Shown in pieces: positions 16,701-26,056 of a stretch of DNA of 64,000 bases. Where the stretch lies: the NCBI RefSeq assembly GCF_030056665.1, contig NZ_JASHIG010000010.1; one strand, 5' to 3'. The position numbers and the translations under genes are program-made. Under the pieces are notes generated by a model. The model made no database searches. It was not told the origin of the DNA and saw only the letters and a list, made by a program, of their open reading frames with translations. The stretch is from Flectobacillus roseus. Its GTDB lineage: Bacteria; Bacteroidota; Bacteroidia; Cytophagales; Spirosomataceae. The first letter of the stretch is position 1; the number at the start of each line of letters is the position of its first letter.

Positions 16701-17831
16701 CTAATGAGAATCTGTTTTAGAAAGCTCTTTGGCAATGGTTTTGAGTGCTACAAACTTCGGTTTGATTTCCGAACCTTCTTTTAAATTTTGAATACCATCA
16801 TATACCACTCGGTCGTCTGTGTTGAGTCCTGAGTCTACGATATAGAAGTGAGGTAAACGTTTGGAGGTTTTAATAGCCCTAGATTTTACTTTGTTTTTGT
16901 TGTCTACTACATATACATACATGCGATCTTGAATCTCAAAAGTAGCTTTTTGAGGAATAATCATCGCATTGCGGTAGCGTTGCAAAATACGAACTTTACC
17001 CGTCGCACCATGTTTGAGGATTTTTTGAGGGTTGGGAAAGCGTGCACGAAAGGCAATGTTACCAGTGCTTTTGTCAAATTCGCCTTCACTGGTTTCTACA
17101 TGACCTTTGTAGTCGTGTTCTTCGCCATTGGCTAGTAAGAGCGTTACTTGCGGAGCTGTATCTTTTTGCTTTCGAGCATTATCGGCAAAGTCTAAATATT
17201 CTTTTTCAGAAACATCAAAATAGGCAAAAACTTCATCGTTTTTAGAAATCGTTGTCAACAAAGTTCCATCCTCCATCAAACTCCCAGGTTTGTTTGGAAT
17301 ACGGTTGACAATACCATTAAAAGGTGCTTTAATTTGAAGATATGTTAGTTTGATTTTGGCAAAAGACTCATTGGCTTGAGCTTCTTCTACCTTGGCACTG
17401 GCAAGCTCTACTTTATTTTGAGCGAGTTCGAGTTCAGTTTTTGAGACAACGTTTTTATCAACTAGTTTTTTTACATTACTAAAGTCGAGTTCAGCGGCTT
17501 TGAGTTCTGTCATGGTACTTCTGACTACTGCCTTGGTACGCATATACTCTTCTTTCAATTCGGGGTTGTTGATGGTAAATAACAACTGACCTTGTTGGAC
17601 ATATTTACCTTCGTCTATGTAAATTTTTTCAAGATAGCCTTTGATGCGTGCTCTGATTTCTACATTTTGAACCGCATTGATTTCGGCTACATAGTCATTG
17701 TGTAAAAAAGTATCCACCACAATTGGGGAGGTTACTGTAAAGTTTTCAAGCGTGATGTCAGCTTTTTCTTCTTTTTTGTTGCAGGATGCCAATAGTACAC
17801 AAAGGCTGGCTGCGAACAGAATTCTCTTCAT
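16701..17831 (-). CDS. Efflux RND periplasmic adaptor lipoprotein (AcrA/MexA-like)
   Basis: This is the membrane-fusion protein linking pump and outer-membrane channel. The open frame reaches 17909, but the ATG at 17831 starts a type II signal peptide (MKRILFAASLCVLLASC, Cys17 lipidated), giving 377 residues. The order is beta-barrel, lipoyl (I-R-A-R-I-K-G-Y-L-E-K-I), alpha-hairpin of about 60 residues, lipoyl second half (I-K-A-P-F-N-G-I-V), and a C-terminal barrel/membrane-proximal part. It is the first gene of the operon. No TetR, MarR or AraC regulator is adjacent. Confidence 0.93.
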   Translation of the reverse strand: MKRILFAASLCVLLASCNKKEEKADITLENFTVTSPIVVDTFLHNDYVAEINAVQNVEIRARIKGYLEKIYIDEGKYVQQGQLLFTINNPELKEEYMRTKAVVRSTMTELKAAELDFSNVKKLVDKNVVSKTELELAQNKVELASAKVEEAQANESFAKIKLTYLQIKAPFNGIVNRIPNKPGSLMEDGTLLTTISKNDEVFAYFDVSEKEYLDFADNARKQKDTAPQVTLLLANGEEHDYKGHVETSEGEFDKSTGNIAFRARFPNPQKILKHGATGKVRILQRYRNAMIIPQKATFEIQDRMYVYVVDNKNKVKSRAIKTSKRLPHFYIVDSGLNTDDRVVYDGIQNLKEGSEIKPKFVALKTIAKELSKTDSH

Positions 17832-18243
17832 AATTTTTCTATTTGTCTGAATGAGATAATCTCTAAGTGGTCTAAGGAGAGACTTTTCCTTATCCTTTGA
17901 GCTTATCAATGTATTGAATCAAAGTGCTTCTTATTGCTTTGGTTGAGAAATATGCTGTGCTAAAACCATTGATTGAATGGTCTTTATAAACAACATGCTT
18001 ACTTACAAACTGTAACAATTGTATAAATTCAAGATTATGGAAAGGAGAAATTATGAGCTATAGCCTACTACGCTGAATAGAAAAGTAGCTGGAGATGCTC
18101 CGACAAGCATCTCCAACAGTTGTTTTTTGTTTGTTGATTAATTGGATGAAGTATAATTCAAAAAGTATCGTTTTCTATTTCAAATCCTTGAAACAGTGGC
18201 TGTTTTTTGAATTTAGTAGGTATTCTAGTGGAAAGATATTATG
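17832..18243. other. Gene-free stretch upstream of the RND operon
   Basis: About 410 bases that must carry the RND operon promoter (minus strand), though no clear TAnnTTTG box is seen. A hairpin at 18091-18114 is described separately. Confidence 0.5.
18091..18126. terminator. 9-bp hairpin with T-run
   Basis: GGAGATGCT (18091-18099) pairs with AGCATCTCC (18106-18114) around a 6-nt loop, followed on the plus strand by AACAGTTGTTTTTTG. It can also serve the minus-strand small secreted gene, since TTTT follows on that strand. Confidence 0.55.
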
Positions 18244-18627
18244 TTATAACCGAGGAGGAGGCGTAGATCGCTTTTGTTCTACACCATAATAGTTTAAGGA
18301 ATATCCAGTTGTGATGCGAGTCAAAATTGTGCTTCCTAACCCATTACTAGTTTCTTCAAACAAACTCAAATTTATTTTGTACGAAAAATCTTGATTTTCG
18401 TCTTCTTCATTTGAATCAGAAGTCGTTAGGTCAAAATCATCCGACGAATGTTTTGTTTGTTGCGAACTAAGAGGAACTACTTGGAAAGATTTGTATGAGC
18501 ATTTTAGCGTATAAAATCTTTCTTTTGTGCAATTTTGACCACTGTAAGCTACAACTGAATTAATGTGTACGAACATCAATAATAGAATGAAAATAGAAAA
18601 TATTATATGTGATTTATACTTAATCAT
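18244..18627 (-). CDS. Small secreted protein, unknown function
   Basis: This is a 127-residue protein with an N-terminal hydrophobic segment (about 8-28) that looks like a signal peptide ending at VVAYS. The mature part has two Cys (C-T and L-K-C-S-Y), an acidic Ser/Asp-rich stretch near residues 61-80, and ends in a basic-proline tail R-S-T-P-P-P-R-L. I recognise no family by name. Short secreted proteins with a Pro-rich end often stand before efflux operons in Bacteroidota, and this one lies 412 bp upstream of the RND adaptor on the same strand, so a link is possible but inferred. Confidence 0.55.
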   Translation of the reverse strand: MIKYKSHIIFSIFILLLMFVHINSVVAYSGQNCTKERFYTLKCSYKSFQVVPLSSQQTKHSSDDFDLTTSDSNEEDENQDFSYKINLSLFEETSNGLGSTILTRITTGYSLNYYGVEQKRSTPPPRL

Positions 18628-18947
18628 TCTACTGATTTTTACAAAAATACGATTTTATAGTTGATAAAAGTCGATGTTTGTGATATTTTTTAGATAAATG
18701 GATAAAAATAGGATTTAAAAAGCCTGTTTTTATCGATGAAAATGATGTTCGTTGGTAAAATAGGTATTTAAAAATTGATTTGGTAATATTTGAATTATCC
18801 AATTAATCAAACACTTAATAATCTTTTGGTAAAATGCTATGGGCAGTCAGCTATCAGTTCAATAAATTCTTTTCTAACACTAGAAAAGAAAATACCTTAT
18901 AAGCAGTATTGTTCATTGCTGAAAGCTGACCACCAATAGCTGAACTA
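18628..18947. other. Gene-free stretch, 320 bases
   Basis: AT-rich DNA with no convincing gene. A GGGCAGTCAGCTATCAG segment near 18841 resembles scattered CAGCTATGGGCA-type words seen again near 42910, probably decayed repeats. Confidence 0.4.
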
Positions 18948-19208
18948 TCATTTCACTTCTTCGTAATCGATATATTCGCCACCATTAAAATCATCAGAGT
19001 TTTTGCCTGACTTTGGGGGCATAAAATCCACATCTACTTGACCATCACGTTTTTTAGGACGATTGGTGCTCGTATTGGGATTGTATTGTTGTTGGAATTC
19101 CTGTTGGGCTTTGTTGATTTGTGAAACCACAAAGCCTTTCAATGCCCATTTCAATAATTTCGGAAATACAAAGAAAATGAGCACTACTATAAGAACGAAT
19201 TTGAGCAT
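18948..19208 (-). CDS. Small membrane protein, DUF4834-like
   Basis: The open frame extends to 19286, but the ATG at 19208 (M-L-K-F-V-L-I-V-V-L) gives the typical short DUF4834 layout of 86 residues: one N-terminal membrane segment, a basic hinge, then a Gln/Asn/Pro-rich cytoplasmic tail ending in an acidic G-G-E-Y-I-D-Y-E-E-V. The longer 112-residue version cannot be excluded. It lies just beyond the mraY terminator and is likely transcribed separately. The function is unknown. Confidence 0.6.
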   Translation of the reverse strand: MLKFVLIVVLIFFVFPKLLKWALKGFVVSQINKAQQEFQQQYNPNTSTNRPKKRDGQVDVDFMPPKSGKNSDDFNGGEYIDYEEVK

Positions 19209-19419
19209 TTCAATAAACAGTTTTGATAAATGACCGATAAATTCCCATGAATGGATTCTTGGGCTTTTGACATCAAAGTTAATCAAATGTTTAGTTGACT
19301 TTATGGCTAATTAACAAGTTTTTATAAACGGTTGTTTGATTAGACCATAGGTATAAACAAAGGTATCAATGCCGAATGACTTTATATTTGGAAGTGAACC
19401 TCCATCATGATGGACATAA

Positions 19420-19454
19420 AAAAAGGAGTTAACGTTGTGCGTTAACTCCTTTTT
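19420..19454. terminator. Terminator downstream of mraY
   Basis: Arms 19420-19434 (A-run plus GGAGTTAACG) and 19440-19454 (CGTTAACTCC plus T-run) pair perfectly with a 5-nt loop. The A-run becomes the T-tract on the minus strand, ending the dcw transcript after mraY. Confidence 0.85.
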
Positions 19455-19528
19455 AAGTGAGAAATCTGTCACAACCGAATAACAAATGTCTCTATTTCTT
19501 GGGACTAAAGATAGTCAATCCTTTATTT

Positions 19529-20737
19529 CTAACGTAATTTTAAGGTTACCAGCGATACCACAACTAAGATGATACATACAATCCAGAAGCGGGTTACGAT
19601 TTTAGATTCGTTGTATCCTTTTTTCTGATAATGATGATGAAGAGGTGACATTAAGAAAACACGACGTCCTTCGCCATACTTTTTCTTGGTGTATTTAAAG
19701 TAACTTACTTGAATGATTACGGATAAGTTTTCGACCACAAAAATACCACACAATACAGGAATCAACAGCTCTTTACGGATTACGATGGCCAATGTTGCAA
19801 TTACACCACCCAACATTAAACTACCTGTATCGCCCATAAATACCTGTGCAGGATAGGCATTATACCACAAAAATCCAACACATGCTCCCACAAAGGCGGC
19901 ACAAAAGACGGCCAACTCTCCACTGTTTGGAATAAACATAATATTGAGGTATTGAGAAATAACCTTATTACCCGATACATAAGCCAAAATCGCTAAACCA
20001 ATACCGATAATTACCGAGGTACCTGCAGCTAGTCCATCGATACCATCAGTAATGTTGGCACCGTTTGAAATAGCCGTAATGATAATAATAACCACAAGAA
20101 CATATAGGATCCATGTGTATTGATCCATTGAGTCTGGTAACAGGTAACTATAATCAAATTGGTTATTCTTCAAGAAAGGAACCGTAGTGATTAAGTCTTT
20201 TGAGTCAGTAAACTTTTGAACTTCACCGATATTAGCGGCAATAGTCGCTTTTTCGTAAGTACGTACTTTGATATCGTCATTGAACCACATCGTGAGCCCA
20301 ACAATTAGTCCAAGTCCTACTTGCCCAACTATTTTAAATCGTCCTGAAAGCCCTTCTTTATTTTTACGAAATACCTTAATATAGTCATCCAAAAAGCCTA
20401 CTGCGCCTAACCATACGGCTGTTGTAATCAACAAAATAATGTAGACATTATGAAGCTTGGCAAAAAGCAAGGTTGGAACCAACAGTGATAACAAAATAAT
20501 AAAGCCACCCATAGTAGGTGTACCTTTTTTTTGCATTTGTCCTTCAAGACCCAAATCGCGGATATCTTCGCCGATTTGAAGTTTACGGAGCATGTTAATA
20601 ACCGTTTTTCCCCAGATTGCTGCAATACCCAATGAGGTTATAGTTGCGGCAATAGCGCGAAAAGTGATATATTGAAATACCCCTGCCCCTGGGAAATCAA
20701 AATGTTTATCTAAATAATCAAAAAGATAATAAAGCAT
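19529..20737 (-). CDS. mraY: Phospho-N-acetylmuramoyl-pentapeptide transferase
   Basis: MraY transfers phospho-MurNAc-pentapeptide to undecaprenyl phosphate, making lipid I at the inner face of the membrane. The 402-residue length is usual for Bacteroidota, with about ten membrane segments. Key motifs are G-T-P-T-M-G-G, F-L-D-D-Y-I-K, N-I-T-D-G-I-D-G-L-A-A-G, the catalytic-site G-D-T-G-S-L and P-L-H-H-H-Y near the C-terminus. It follows murE by 168 bp and is the last gene of this dcw block; murD, ftsW and murG are not here. Confidence 0.97.
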   Translation of the reverse strand: MLYYLFDYLDKHFDFPGAGVFQYITFRAIAATITSLGIAAIWGKTVINMLRKLQIGEDIRDLGLEGQMQKKGTPTMGGFIILLSLLVPTLLFAKLHNVYIILLITTAVWLGAVGFLDDYIKVFRKNKEGLSGRFKIVGQVGLGLIVGLTMWFNDDIKVRTYEKATIAANIGEVQKFTDSKDLITTVPFLKNNQFDYSYLLPDSMDQYTWILYVLVVIIIITAISNGANITDGIDGLAAGTSVIIGIGLAILAYVSGNKVISQYLNIMFIPNSGELAVFCAAFVGACVGFLWYNAYPAQVFMGDTGSLMLGGVIATLAIVIRKELLIPVLCGIFVVENLSVIIQVSYFKYTKKKYGEGRRVFLMSPLHHHYQKKGYNESKIVTRFWIVCIILVVVSLVTLKLR

Positions 20738-20905
20738 GGTTCAGTGGATAGAAATTTGATGAAAAGGGATGTTTATTTTGTCAAATTTCTACTTTTTTAT
20801 TGAATAAACTTGGTTAAAAAAGGGAAAAGTTTTGCCTGAGTATGAGCATTGAGCTATCTGTAAGACAATTTGTCTTTTAAATCTGATGCTATCCTCAAGT
20901 CTGGA

Positions 20906-22366
20906 TTATATGCCAAAGGCTTCTCGGATGATAACTCTATCATCAAAATCGTGTTTTACACCTTGGATATCCTGATAAGTTTCGTGTCCTTTGCCTGCTA
21001 CCAAAATAATATCGCCATTTTCAGATAGTTCATTAATGGCAAAGTGAATCGCTTCTTTACGGTCGATAATAGTTTTGGTTTTTTTGAAATCGATAGGAGG
21101 GACACCTTTTTGCATTTGCGCCAAAATTTCCTCAGGGTCTTCAAAACGAGGGTTGTCTGAGGTCAGAATAACTTTGTCGCTGAGCTCGCAAGCTATTTTT
21201 GCCATAATTGGGCGCTTGGTCGCATCACGATTTCCTCCACAGCCTACAATCGTAATGACTTGCTGATTACCATCTTTGATTTGCTTGATCGTCTTCAAAA
21301 CATTTTCGAGCGCATCTGGTGTGTGAGCGTAGTCTACAATCCCAACTTTGCGTGTATCAGGCGAAACGATTTGCTCAAAACGTCCTGGCGCAGTTTGAAG
21401 ACTCGACATATTGATGAGTACTTCGTCTTTATCTTCACCCAAAAGTATCGCAGCACCATAAATAGCCATAAGGTTGTAGGCGTTGAATGTACCGATTAAT
21501 TGGAAGTGCACTTCTTTGTTGTCAATCTCCATTTCCAAGCCATAAATACTGTCTGAAACAATACGACCTTTTACAGTGGCAAGTGTTTCGAGCGAGTAAG
21601 TATTGATACTGGCCTTGGTATTTTGTACCATCACCGAGCCACGACGGTCGTCGATGTTTACTAAGGCAAAAGCTGTTTTTGGCAACATATCAAAGAAGCC
21701 TTTTTTGGCTTTGATATAATTGTCGAAAGTTTTGTGAAAATCTAAGTGGTCGTGGGTTATGTTTGAGAAAATGGCTCCTGTAAACGATAATCCCGTAATG
21801 CGATGCTGTACAACGGAGTGTGAGCTCACCTCCATGAATGCATAAGTGCAACCAGCCTCTACCATTTCGGCCAATAGCTTATTCAAATTGATAGAATCTG
21901 GAGTAGTATGAGTAGAAGGAATAACGGTATCGTCGATTTGGTTTTGAACCGTCGAAATCAAACCGCAGCGGTATCCTAATTTTCTGAAAAGTCTGAATAG
22001 TAATGTAACCGTTGTTGTTTTGCCGTTCGTCCCAGTAATCCCTACTAGCTTAAGTTTACTGGAAGGATTATCATAAAAGTTGGATGAAGCATACCCCAAG
22101 GATTCTGCCGAATCGTTTACTTGTATATAGGTTACGGTTGGATGAATCACTTCTGGCAGGTCTTCACAAAGAATAGCGCTTGCGCCTAATTCTATGGCTT
22201 TTTCGATGTACGAGTGACCATCGGTTTGAGTGCCTTTTAGGGCAGCAAAAAGCGTTTGTGGTCCCACCTGACGAGAATCGATGGTGAGTTGCGAAATCTC
22301 TACTTCGGGATTACCCAAAACAGAGATTGTTTTTACTTGTTGGAAAATTTGTGTAACTGTTTTCAT
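20906..22366 (-). CDS. murE: UDP-MurNAc-L-alanyl-D-glutamate--2,6-diaminopimelate ligase
   Basis: MurE adds the third amino acid to the peptidoglycan stem in the cytoplasm. At 486 residues it has the ATP-binding loop T-G-T-N-G-K-T-T-T (111-119), the H-D-H-L-D-F-H region and the D-N-P-R motif (404-407), which selects meso-diaminopimelate rather than Lys. It lies 40 bp downstream of a coiled-coil gene, with a hairpin in between. Confidence 0.96.
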   Translation of the reverse strand: MKTVTQIFQQVKTISVLGNPEVEISQLTIDSRQVGPQTLFAALKGTQTDGHSYIEKAIELGASAILCEDLPEVIHPTVTYIQVNDSAESLGYASSNFYDNPSSKLKLVGITGTNGKTTTVTLLFRLFRKLGYRCGLISTVQNQIDDTVIPSTHTTPDSINLNKLLAEMVEAGCTYAFMEVSSHSVVQHRITGLSFTGAIFSNITHDHLDFHKTFDNYIKAKKGFFDMLPKTAFALVNIDDRRGSVMVQNTKASINTYSLETLATVKGRIVSDSIYGLEMEIDNKEVHFQLIGTFNAYNLMAIYGAAILLGEDKDEVLINMSSLQTAPGRFEQIVSPDTRKVGIVDYAHTPDALENVLKTIKQIKDGNQQVITIVGCGGNRDATKRPIMAKIACELSDKVILTSDNPRFEDPEEILAQMQKGVPPIDFKKTKTIIDRKEAIHFAINELSENGDIILVAGKGHETYQDIQGVKHDFDDRVIIREAFGI

Positions 22367-22377
22367 AAGGTAACATA

Positions 22378-22400
22378 AAAAGCGCTTTGTGAGCGCTTTT
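22378..22400. terminator. Hairpin between the coiled-coil gene and murE
   Basis: AAAAGCGCT (22378-22386) and AGCGCTTTT (22392-22400) form a 9-bp stem with a 5-nt loop in the 40-bp gap. On the minus strand TTTTATG follows. It could end the upstream transcript or reduce read-through into murE. Confidence 0.6.
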
Positions 22401-22406
22401 CAGGAA

Positions 22407-23402
22407 TTATATAAACTTTTTACTTTTAATCGCAGGAATCACTTTCGAGTCAATCAAGAATAGTCGTTGTTTGTGGCTACCTACCTTGACATAGAAGTTG
22501 ATTTTGAGCGGAACATCAAAAGAGCCTTTCTGAATTTTGATACTCAGAGGACGTTCTACGCCGTTTTGCTTTGATTGTTTCTGGATTTCTTCAATATCTT
22601 TACTCGAAAATTCTTTCTTGCCTATAATGCGTTGATTACCAAGGGATAGCTCTACGAGAATATGCTCAGCGCTACGGATTTCACGACTAAGCGAATAAAA
22701 TACCCCAACTTCGGTAATTTTTGATTTGTTATTGCTATTGCTCAGGTCGTCGTCGGCATCATCAAAACCGTTGGCATAAAAACTCACGTTGGTAATAGTT
22801 ACGTGAAGTTTATCGTCGAGAGACTCTATGACATCATTGGTTTCTTTCAGCTCAAATTCAAGCTTTTTTACCTCATTTTGTTTTTGAGCAAGTACATCTT
22901 CTAACTGATGGATGGTAGTATTTTGCCCTGAAATAATGCTATCTTTTTGCTTGATAATTTTCTGGAAACTGGTGATTTTAGTTTCGTATTCACCAATGGT
23001 TTTATTCAAACGAACCTGCAATTCATCTTTTTCTTTCGAAAGCTGATTGATTTGTCGTTGGAGCATTTGTACTACCTCTCGACGTTGTTCTTCGCTTTGC
23101 TCCTTACTTTCTTTTTGAACTGTCTCAAGTTGTTGTTTTAGCTCGTCGATTTTGCGTTGCTTTTCTTGAATTCCATCTCTATTATCCTGAATATCTTCTC
23201 GGAGTCGCCCCATATCAGTATTGATGGTTTTGATTTCCTCAGTATTCATTTGCATCTGACTCACTTGGAGTTGTGCTTGGATGTATTGATGATAAAGAAA
23301 GTATCCTAGGAGTAGACCTGCCCCAGCTATAACGCTGTTTCGTATGGTCTTATTTTTCTGTGGTGGTTCGGTTGATTGTGGGTTCGGCACAAAAGATGTC
23401 AT
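22407..23402 (-). CDS. Membrane-anchored coiled-coil protein, unknown function
   Basis: This is a 331-residue protein. A short cytoplasmic Pro/Gln-rich N-terminus precedes one membrane segment (about 24-42), then a long Glu/Lys/Gln-rich coiled coil (about 50-205). A beta-rich C-terminal domain follows (about 210-331; I-T-N-V-S-F-Y-A-N-G-F and an S-R-E-I-R-S-A-E-H stretch). No named family is recognised. It sits between ftsI and murE on the same strand, inside the division cluster, where a divisome or wall-related role would be expected but is not shown. Confidence 0.75.
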   Translation of the reverse strand: MTSFVPNPQSTEPPQKNKTIRNSVIAGAGLLLGYFLYHQYIQAQLQVSQMQMNTEEIKTINTDMGRLREDIQDNRDGIQEKQRKIDELKQQLETVQKESKEQSEEQRREVVQMLQRQINQLSKEKDELQVRLNKTIGEYETKITSFQKIIKQKDSIISGQNTTIHQLEDVLAQKQNEVKKLEFELKETNDVIESLDDKLHVTITNVSFYANGFDDADDDLSNSNNKSKITEVGVFYSLSREIRSAEHILVELSLGNQRIIGKKEFSSKDIEEIQKQSKQNGVERPLSIKIQKGSFDVPLKINFYVKVGSHKQRLFLIDSKVIPAIKSKKFI

Positions 23403-23795
23403 GCGATTAATGGCTTGATAAATAGCTTGTGATTTTTGATACGGGAAACTAAAAATACGAATATTTACCTACATACATTGAAAAAATAGCAAAAAATGCA
23501 TTAATACGCTCTAGGCTACAAGCCGTAGGCGTTAGGCAAGCACAATATTTAGCCTATGGCATATAGATGTTGCCTGAAGCTCCTATTATTTCTGTCTTCA
23601 AATAACGAATTACGATTTAGGGTTGTACGAAGGATTTTCAGCTATTGGAGATTTGGGATTTTTGATTTCGGGAATAAAGTAAAATACCTCTATTTTTTAC
23701 AAAAAATAAAAGCTTACACTTCCGAAATCCAACATCCGAAATAAACAGTTTTATGTTCCTTCGTACACTACTAATTATGATTAACTAATAACGTT
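23403..23795. other. Gene-free stretch between ftsI and the coiled-coil gene
   Basis: Nearly 400 bases inside the dcw block with no gene. Most of it is a copy of a dispersed element (23624-23767) bounded by 11-bp inverted repeats. The rest is AT-rich and holds a GCTACAAGCCGTAGGC hairpin near 23515. Confidence 0.6.
23624..23767. repeat. MITE-like dispersed element, copy 1, with terminal inverted repeats
   Basis: TGTACGAAGGA (23624-23634) and its exact reverse complement TCCTTCGTACA (23757-23767) bound a 144-bp element lying 29 bp after the ftsI stop. The interior matches the region 44791-44911 in opposite orientation, including a 28-base run without mismatch. No transposase is encoded. Confidence 0.7.
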
Positions 23796-25919
23796 TTATT
23801 GAAGGACAAGCTCTATTGTACGCCCTGAGGTAAAGTTTGAGCCAGGAGGAATACTTTGACTTGCTACTTTGCCTATTCCTTTCACTCTTACTTTCAAGCC
23901 TTTATTCTCTAACACATACATGGCATCGCGCAAAGACATACCACGGGTGTCGGGAACTCGGTTCTTCTTATTGTATTTGATTTCGTAGTTGAACGAGTTT
24001 TGACTGTCTTGTTTTACTGCTGTCCAGCCTTCTGTTTGAGGGCTTGTTTCGATAGACATTTCATCATTAAATGCTTTAATATCTGACGAATGCGCAATTA
24101 TTTTTTTCTTGGCAAAATTTAATTTTGAGCCGTCCTCTTTAATCAACAGCTTGTGCATTTGAATATCATTGGCATAAATCTTATCTGCAATTTCCTTAAA
24201 AACTGGCGCACAAGCATCACTTGCATAAAGGGCTTCTAGCTTAACCCCACGAGGATTATCAATCACAACTGCAATACTATATTTGGGCGATTCGGCAGGG
24301 AAGAAACCCATAAATGAGGTATAGTACATTCCCTCACGGTATTTACCATTAACGAGTTTTTGAGAAGTACCCGTTTTCCCAGCAATTTTGTACATAGGAT
24401 TGTTGATATTTTTGGCAGTGCCATGTTCAACAACTCCTTCTAGCATTTTACGAACTTTTTCTAGGGTCTTTTCTGAACATATTGGGTCTGGATAAACGGT
24501 TTGCCCAACATGAAAATCTTGCATCACCTCATCTGCAATTTTGGTGCTTTTCACAATAATAGGCTGAATCCATTTGCCATTATTGGCTACAGCATTGTAA
24601 AAAGTAAGCATTTGCAATGGCGTAATGAGTTCGCCATAACCAATGGAGTTCCAATACATGGCTGTTTTGTCGCCCGCTTTTGGCTCGTTGATGACGGGTG
24701 AAACATCTGGTTTTAGCTGAAATTTAAGTGGCTCATTTAAGTGAAACTTTTTGAGATACTCATAATATTTTTTCTGCTTGGCATCGCCAAAATATTTCTG
24801 CATCAAGCGCATAATTCCTACGTTGGATGATACCTCAAAAACCTCTTGAGCAGGAATCGTCCCATGACCACCTTTTTTTGAATCTTCGGTGGTGAGGGTT
24901 CCGATTTTGATGGTACCGTCGCCAGTATTAACCAATTCTGTATTTTCCAAACCGCCTTCTTCCATAATGGCAATCATTGATGGAAGTTTGAACACCGAAC
25001 CAGGGTCGGTACGATTGAGCACGGCGTGGTTGTAAGTTTCGGAATAGTAGGAACTATCTTTGCCGACTTTTGAGAGATTGGTCATTGCTTTGATTTCGCC
25101 AGTGGCTACTTCCATCACAATTACGCAACCTTTGTCTGCACGGTATTTGCGAAGTGCATTCATGAGCGATGTTTCGGCAACGTCCTGAATATTGACGTTG
25201 AGCGTACTATGAACATCTAGTCCTTGTACGGGAATGCTTTTTTCGCCACCTTCTACAGGTCGCCAGCTTCCTCCGACAATTTTTTCGAAAACTCCTTTTC
25301 CAGATGTTCCCGAAAGTTCAACATCGAAGGCATTTTCGATACCTACTTTTTCTTTGTCTTTTTTGTAGCCAATGGTTCTTACACCCATTTTTTCAAATGG
25401 ATTGTAGCGAACATTTACTTTTTCAAATACGACACCTCCCTTATACTTACCAGCTCGAAATACGGGCCATTTTCGCATTTTCTTAACATCTTGATAAGAA
25501 ATCAAGTCATTGTTGAGAACGATATAGGTGATTTTACGGCGTCTTGCAAGGTCAATTTGAGAGTAATATTCTTCAGCGGTTTTATCATGATAAAAATTGG
25601 CCAAAAAATGACAAAGAGAGTCTATTCCATCATCATAGATTTTGGCATTTTTTTTATTTCTTCTACTTACCAAAGGGTCAAAGCCCAACTTGTACTTGGG
25701 AAGAGAAGTAGCTAATAAACTACCATCGTCGGCAAATATATTTCCACGAACAGCCTCAATCGTACGCTCCTCTACATAAGACATTTTTGCTTTTTCACGC
25801 CATTTATTACCCTCGATAGTTTGTAGAAAAAATATCTTCCAGATAATACCCGCAGCCAATAAGAGCATAAACAAAAACATAGCACGAATACGTATGACGA
25901 TGTCTTTCTTGATATTCAT
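23796..25919 (-). CDS. ftsI: Division-specific penicillin-binding protein (transpeptidase) with PASTA domain
   Basis: This class B PBP cross-links septal peptidoglycan in the periplasm. It has 707 residues: a cytoplasmic tip, one membrane anchor (about 12-33), a PBP dimerisation domain (R-G-N-I-F-A-D-D-G-S), then the transpeptidase domain with S308-V-F-K311, S364-S-N366 and K515-T-G-T518, all intact. A single PASTA domain occupies about 640-707 (V-P-D-T-R-G-M-S-L-R-D-A). It follows ftsL in the cluster, so ftsI is more likely than a general elongation PBP2. Confidence 0.93.
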   Translation of the reverse strand: MNIKKDIVIRIRAMFLFMLLLAAGIIWKIFFLQTIEGNKWREKAKMSYVEERTIEAVRGNIFADDGSLLATSLPKYKLGFDPLVSRRNKKNAKIYDDGIDSLCHFLANFYHDKTAEEYYSQIDLARRRKITYIVLNNDLISYQDVKKMRKWPVFRAGKYKGGVVFEKVNVRYNPFEKMGVRTIGYKKDKEKVGIENAFDVELSGTSGKGVFEKIVGGSWRPVEGGEKSIPVQGLDVHSTLNVNIQDVAETSLMNALRKYRADKGCVIVMEVATGEIKAMTNLSKVGKDSSYYSETYNHAVLNRTDPGSVFKLPSMIAIMEEGGLENTELVNTGDGTIKIGTLTTEDSKKGGHGTIPAQEVFEVSSNVGIMRLMQKYFGDAKQKKYYEYLKKFHLNEPLKFQLKPDVSPVINEPKAGDKTAMYWNSIGYGELITPLQMLTFYNAVANNGKWIQPIIVKSTKIADEVMQDFHVGQTVYPDPICSEKTLEKVRKMLEGVVEHGTAKNINNPMYKIAGKTGTSQKLVNGKYREGMYYTSFMGFFPAESPKYSIAVVIDNPRGVKLEALYASDACAPVFKEIADKIYANDIQMHKLLIKEDGSKLNFAKKKIIAHSSDIKAFNDEMSIETSPQTEGWTAVKQDSQNSFNYEIKYNKKNRVPDTRGMSLRDAMYVLENKGLKVRVKGIGKVASQSIPPGSNFTSGRTIELVLQ

Positions 25920-26056
25920 AACAAAGGGATTATTGATTGAAGAGCTTATAATTATAAGCTCGACGAGATTTCAAAATGCTTGATAGATATAAACTTCTAT
26001 TGGTTGAGTGCCTTATTACGTTTTGGACTTTAAGCCATAGGAATTAGGCTTAAAGC

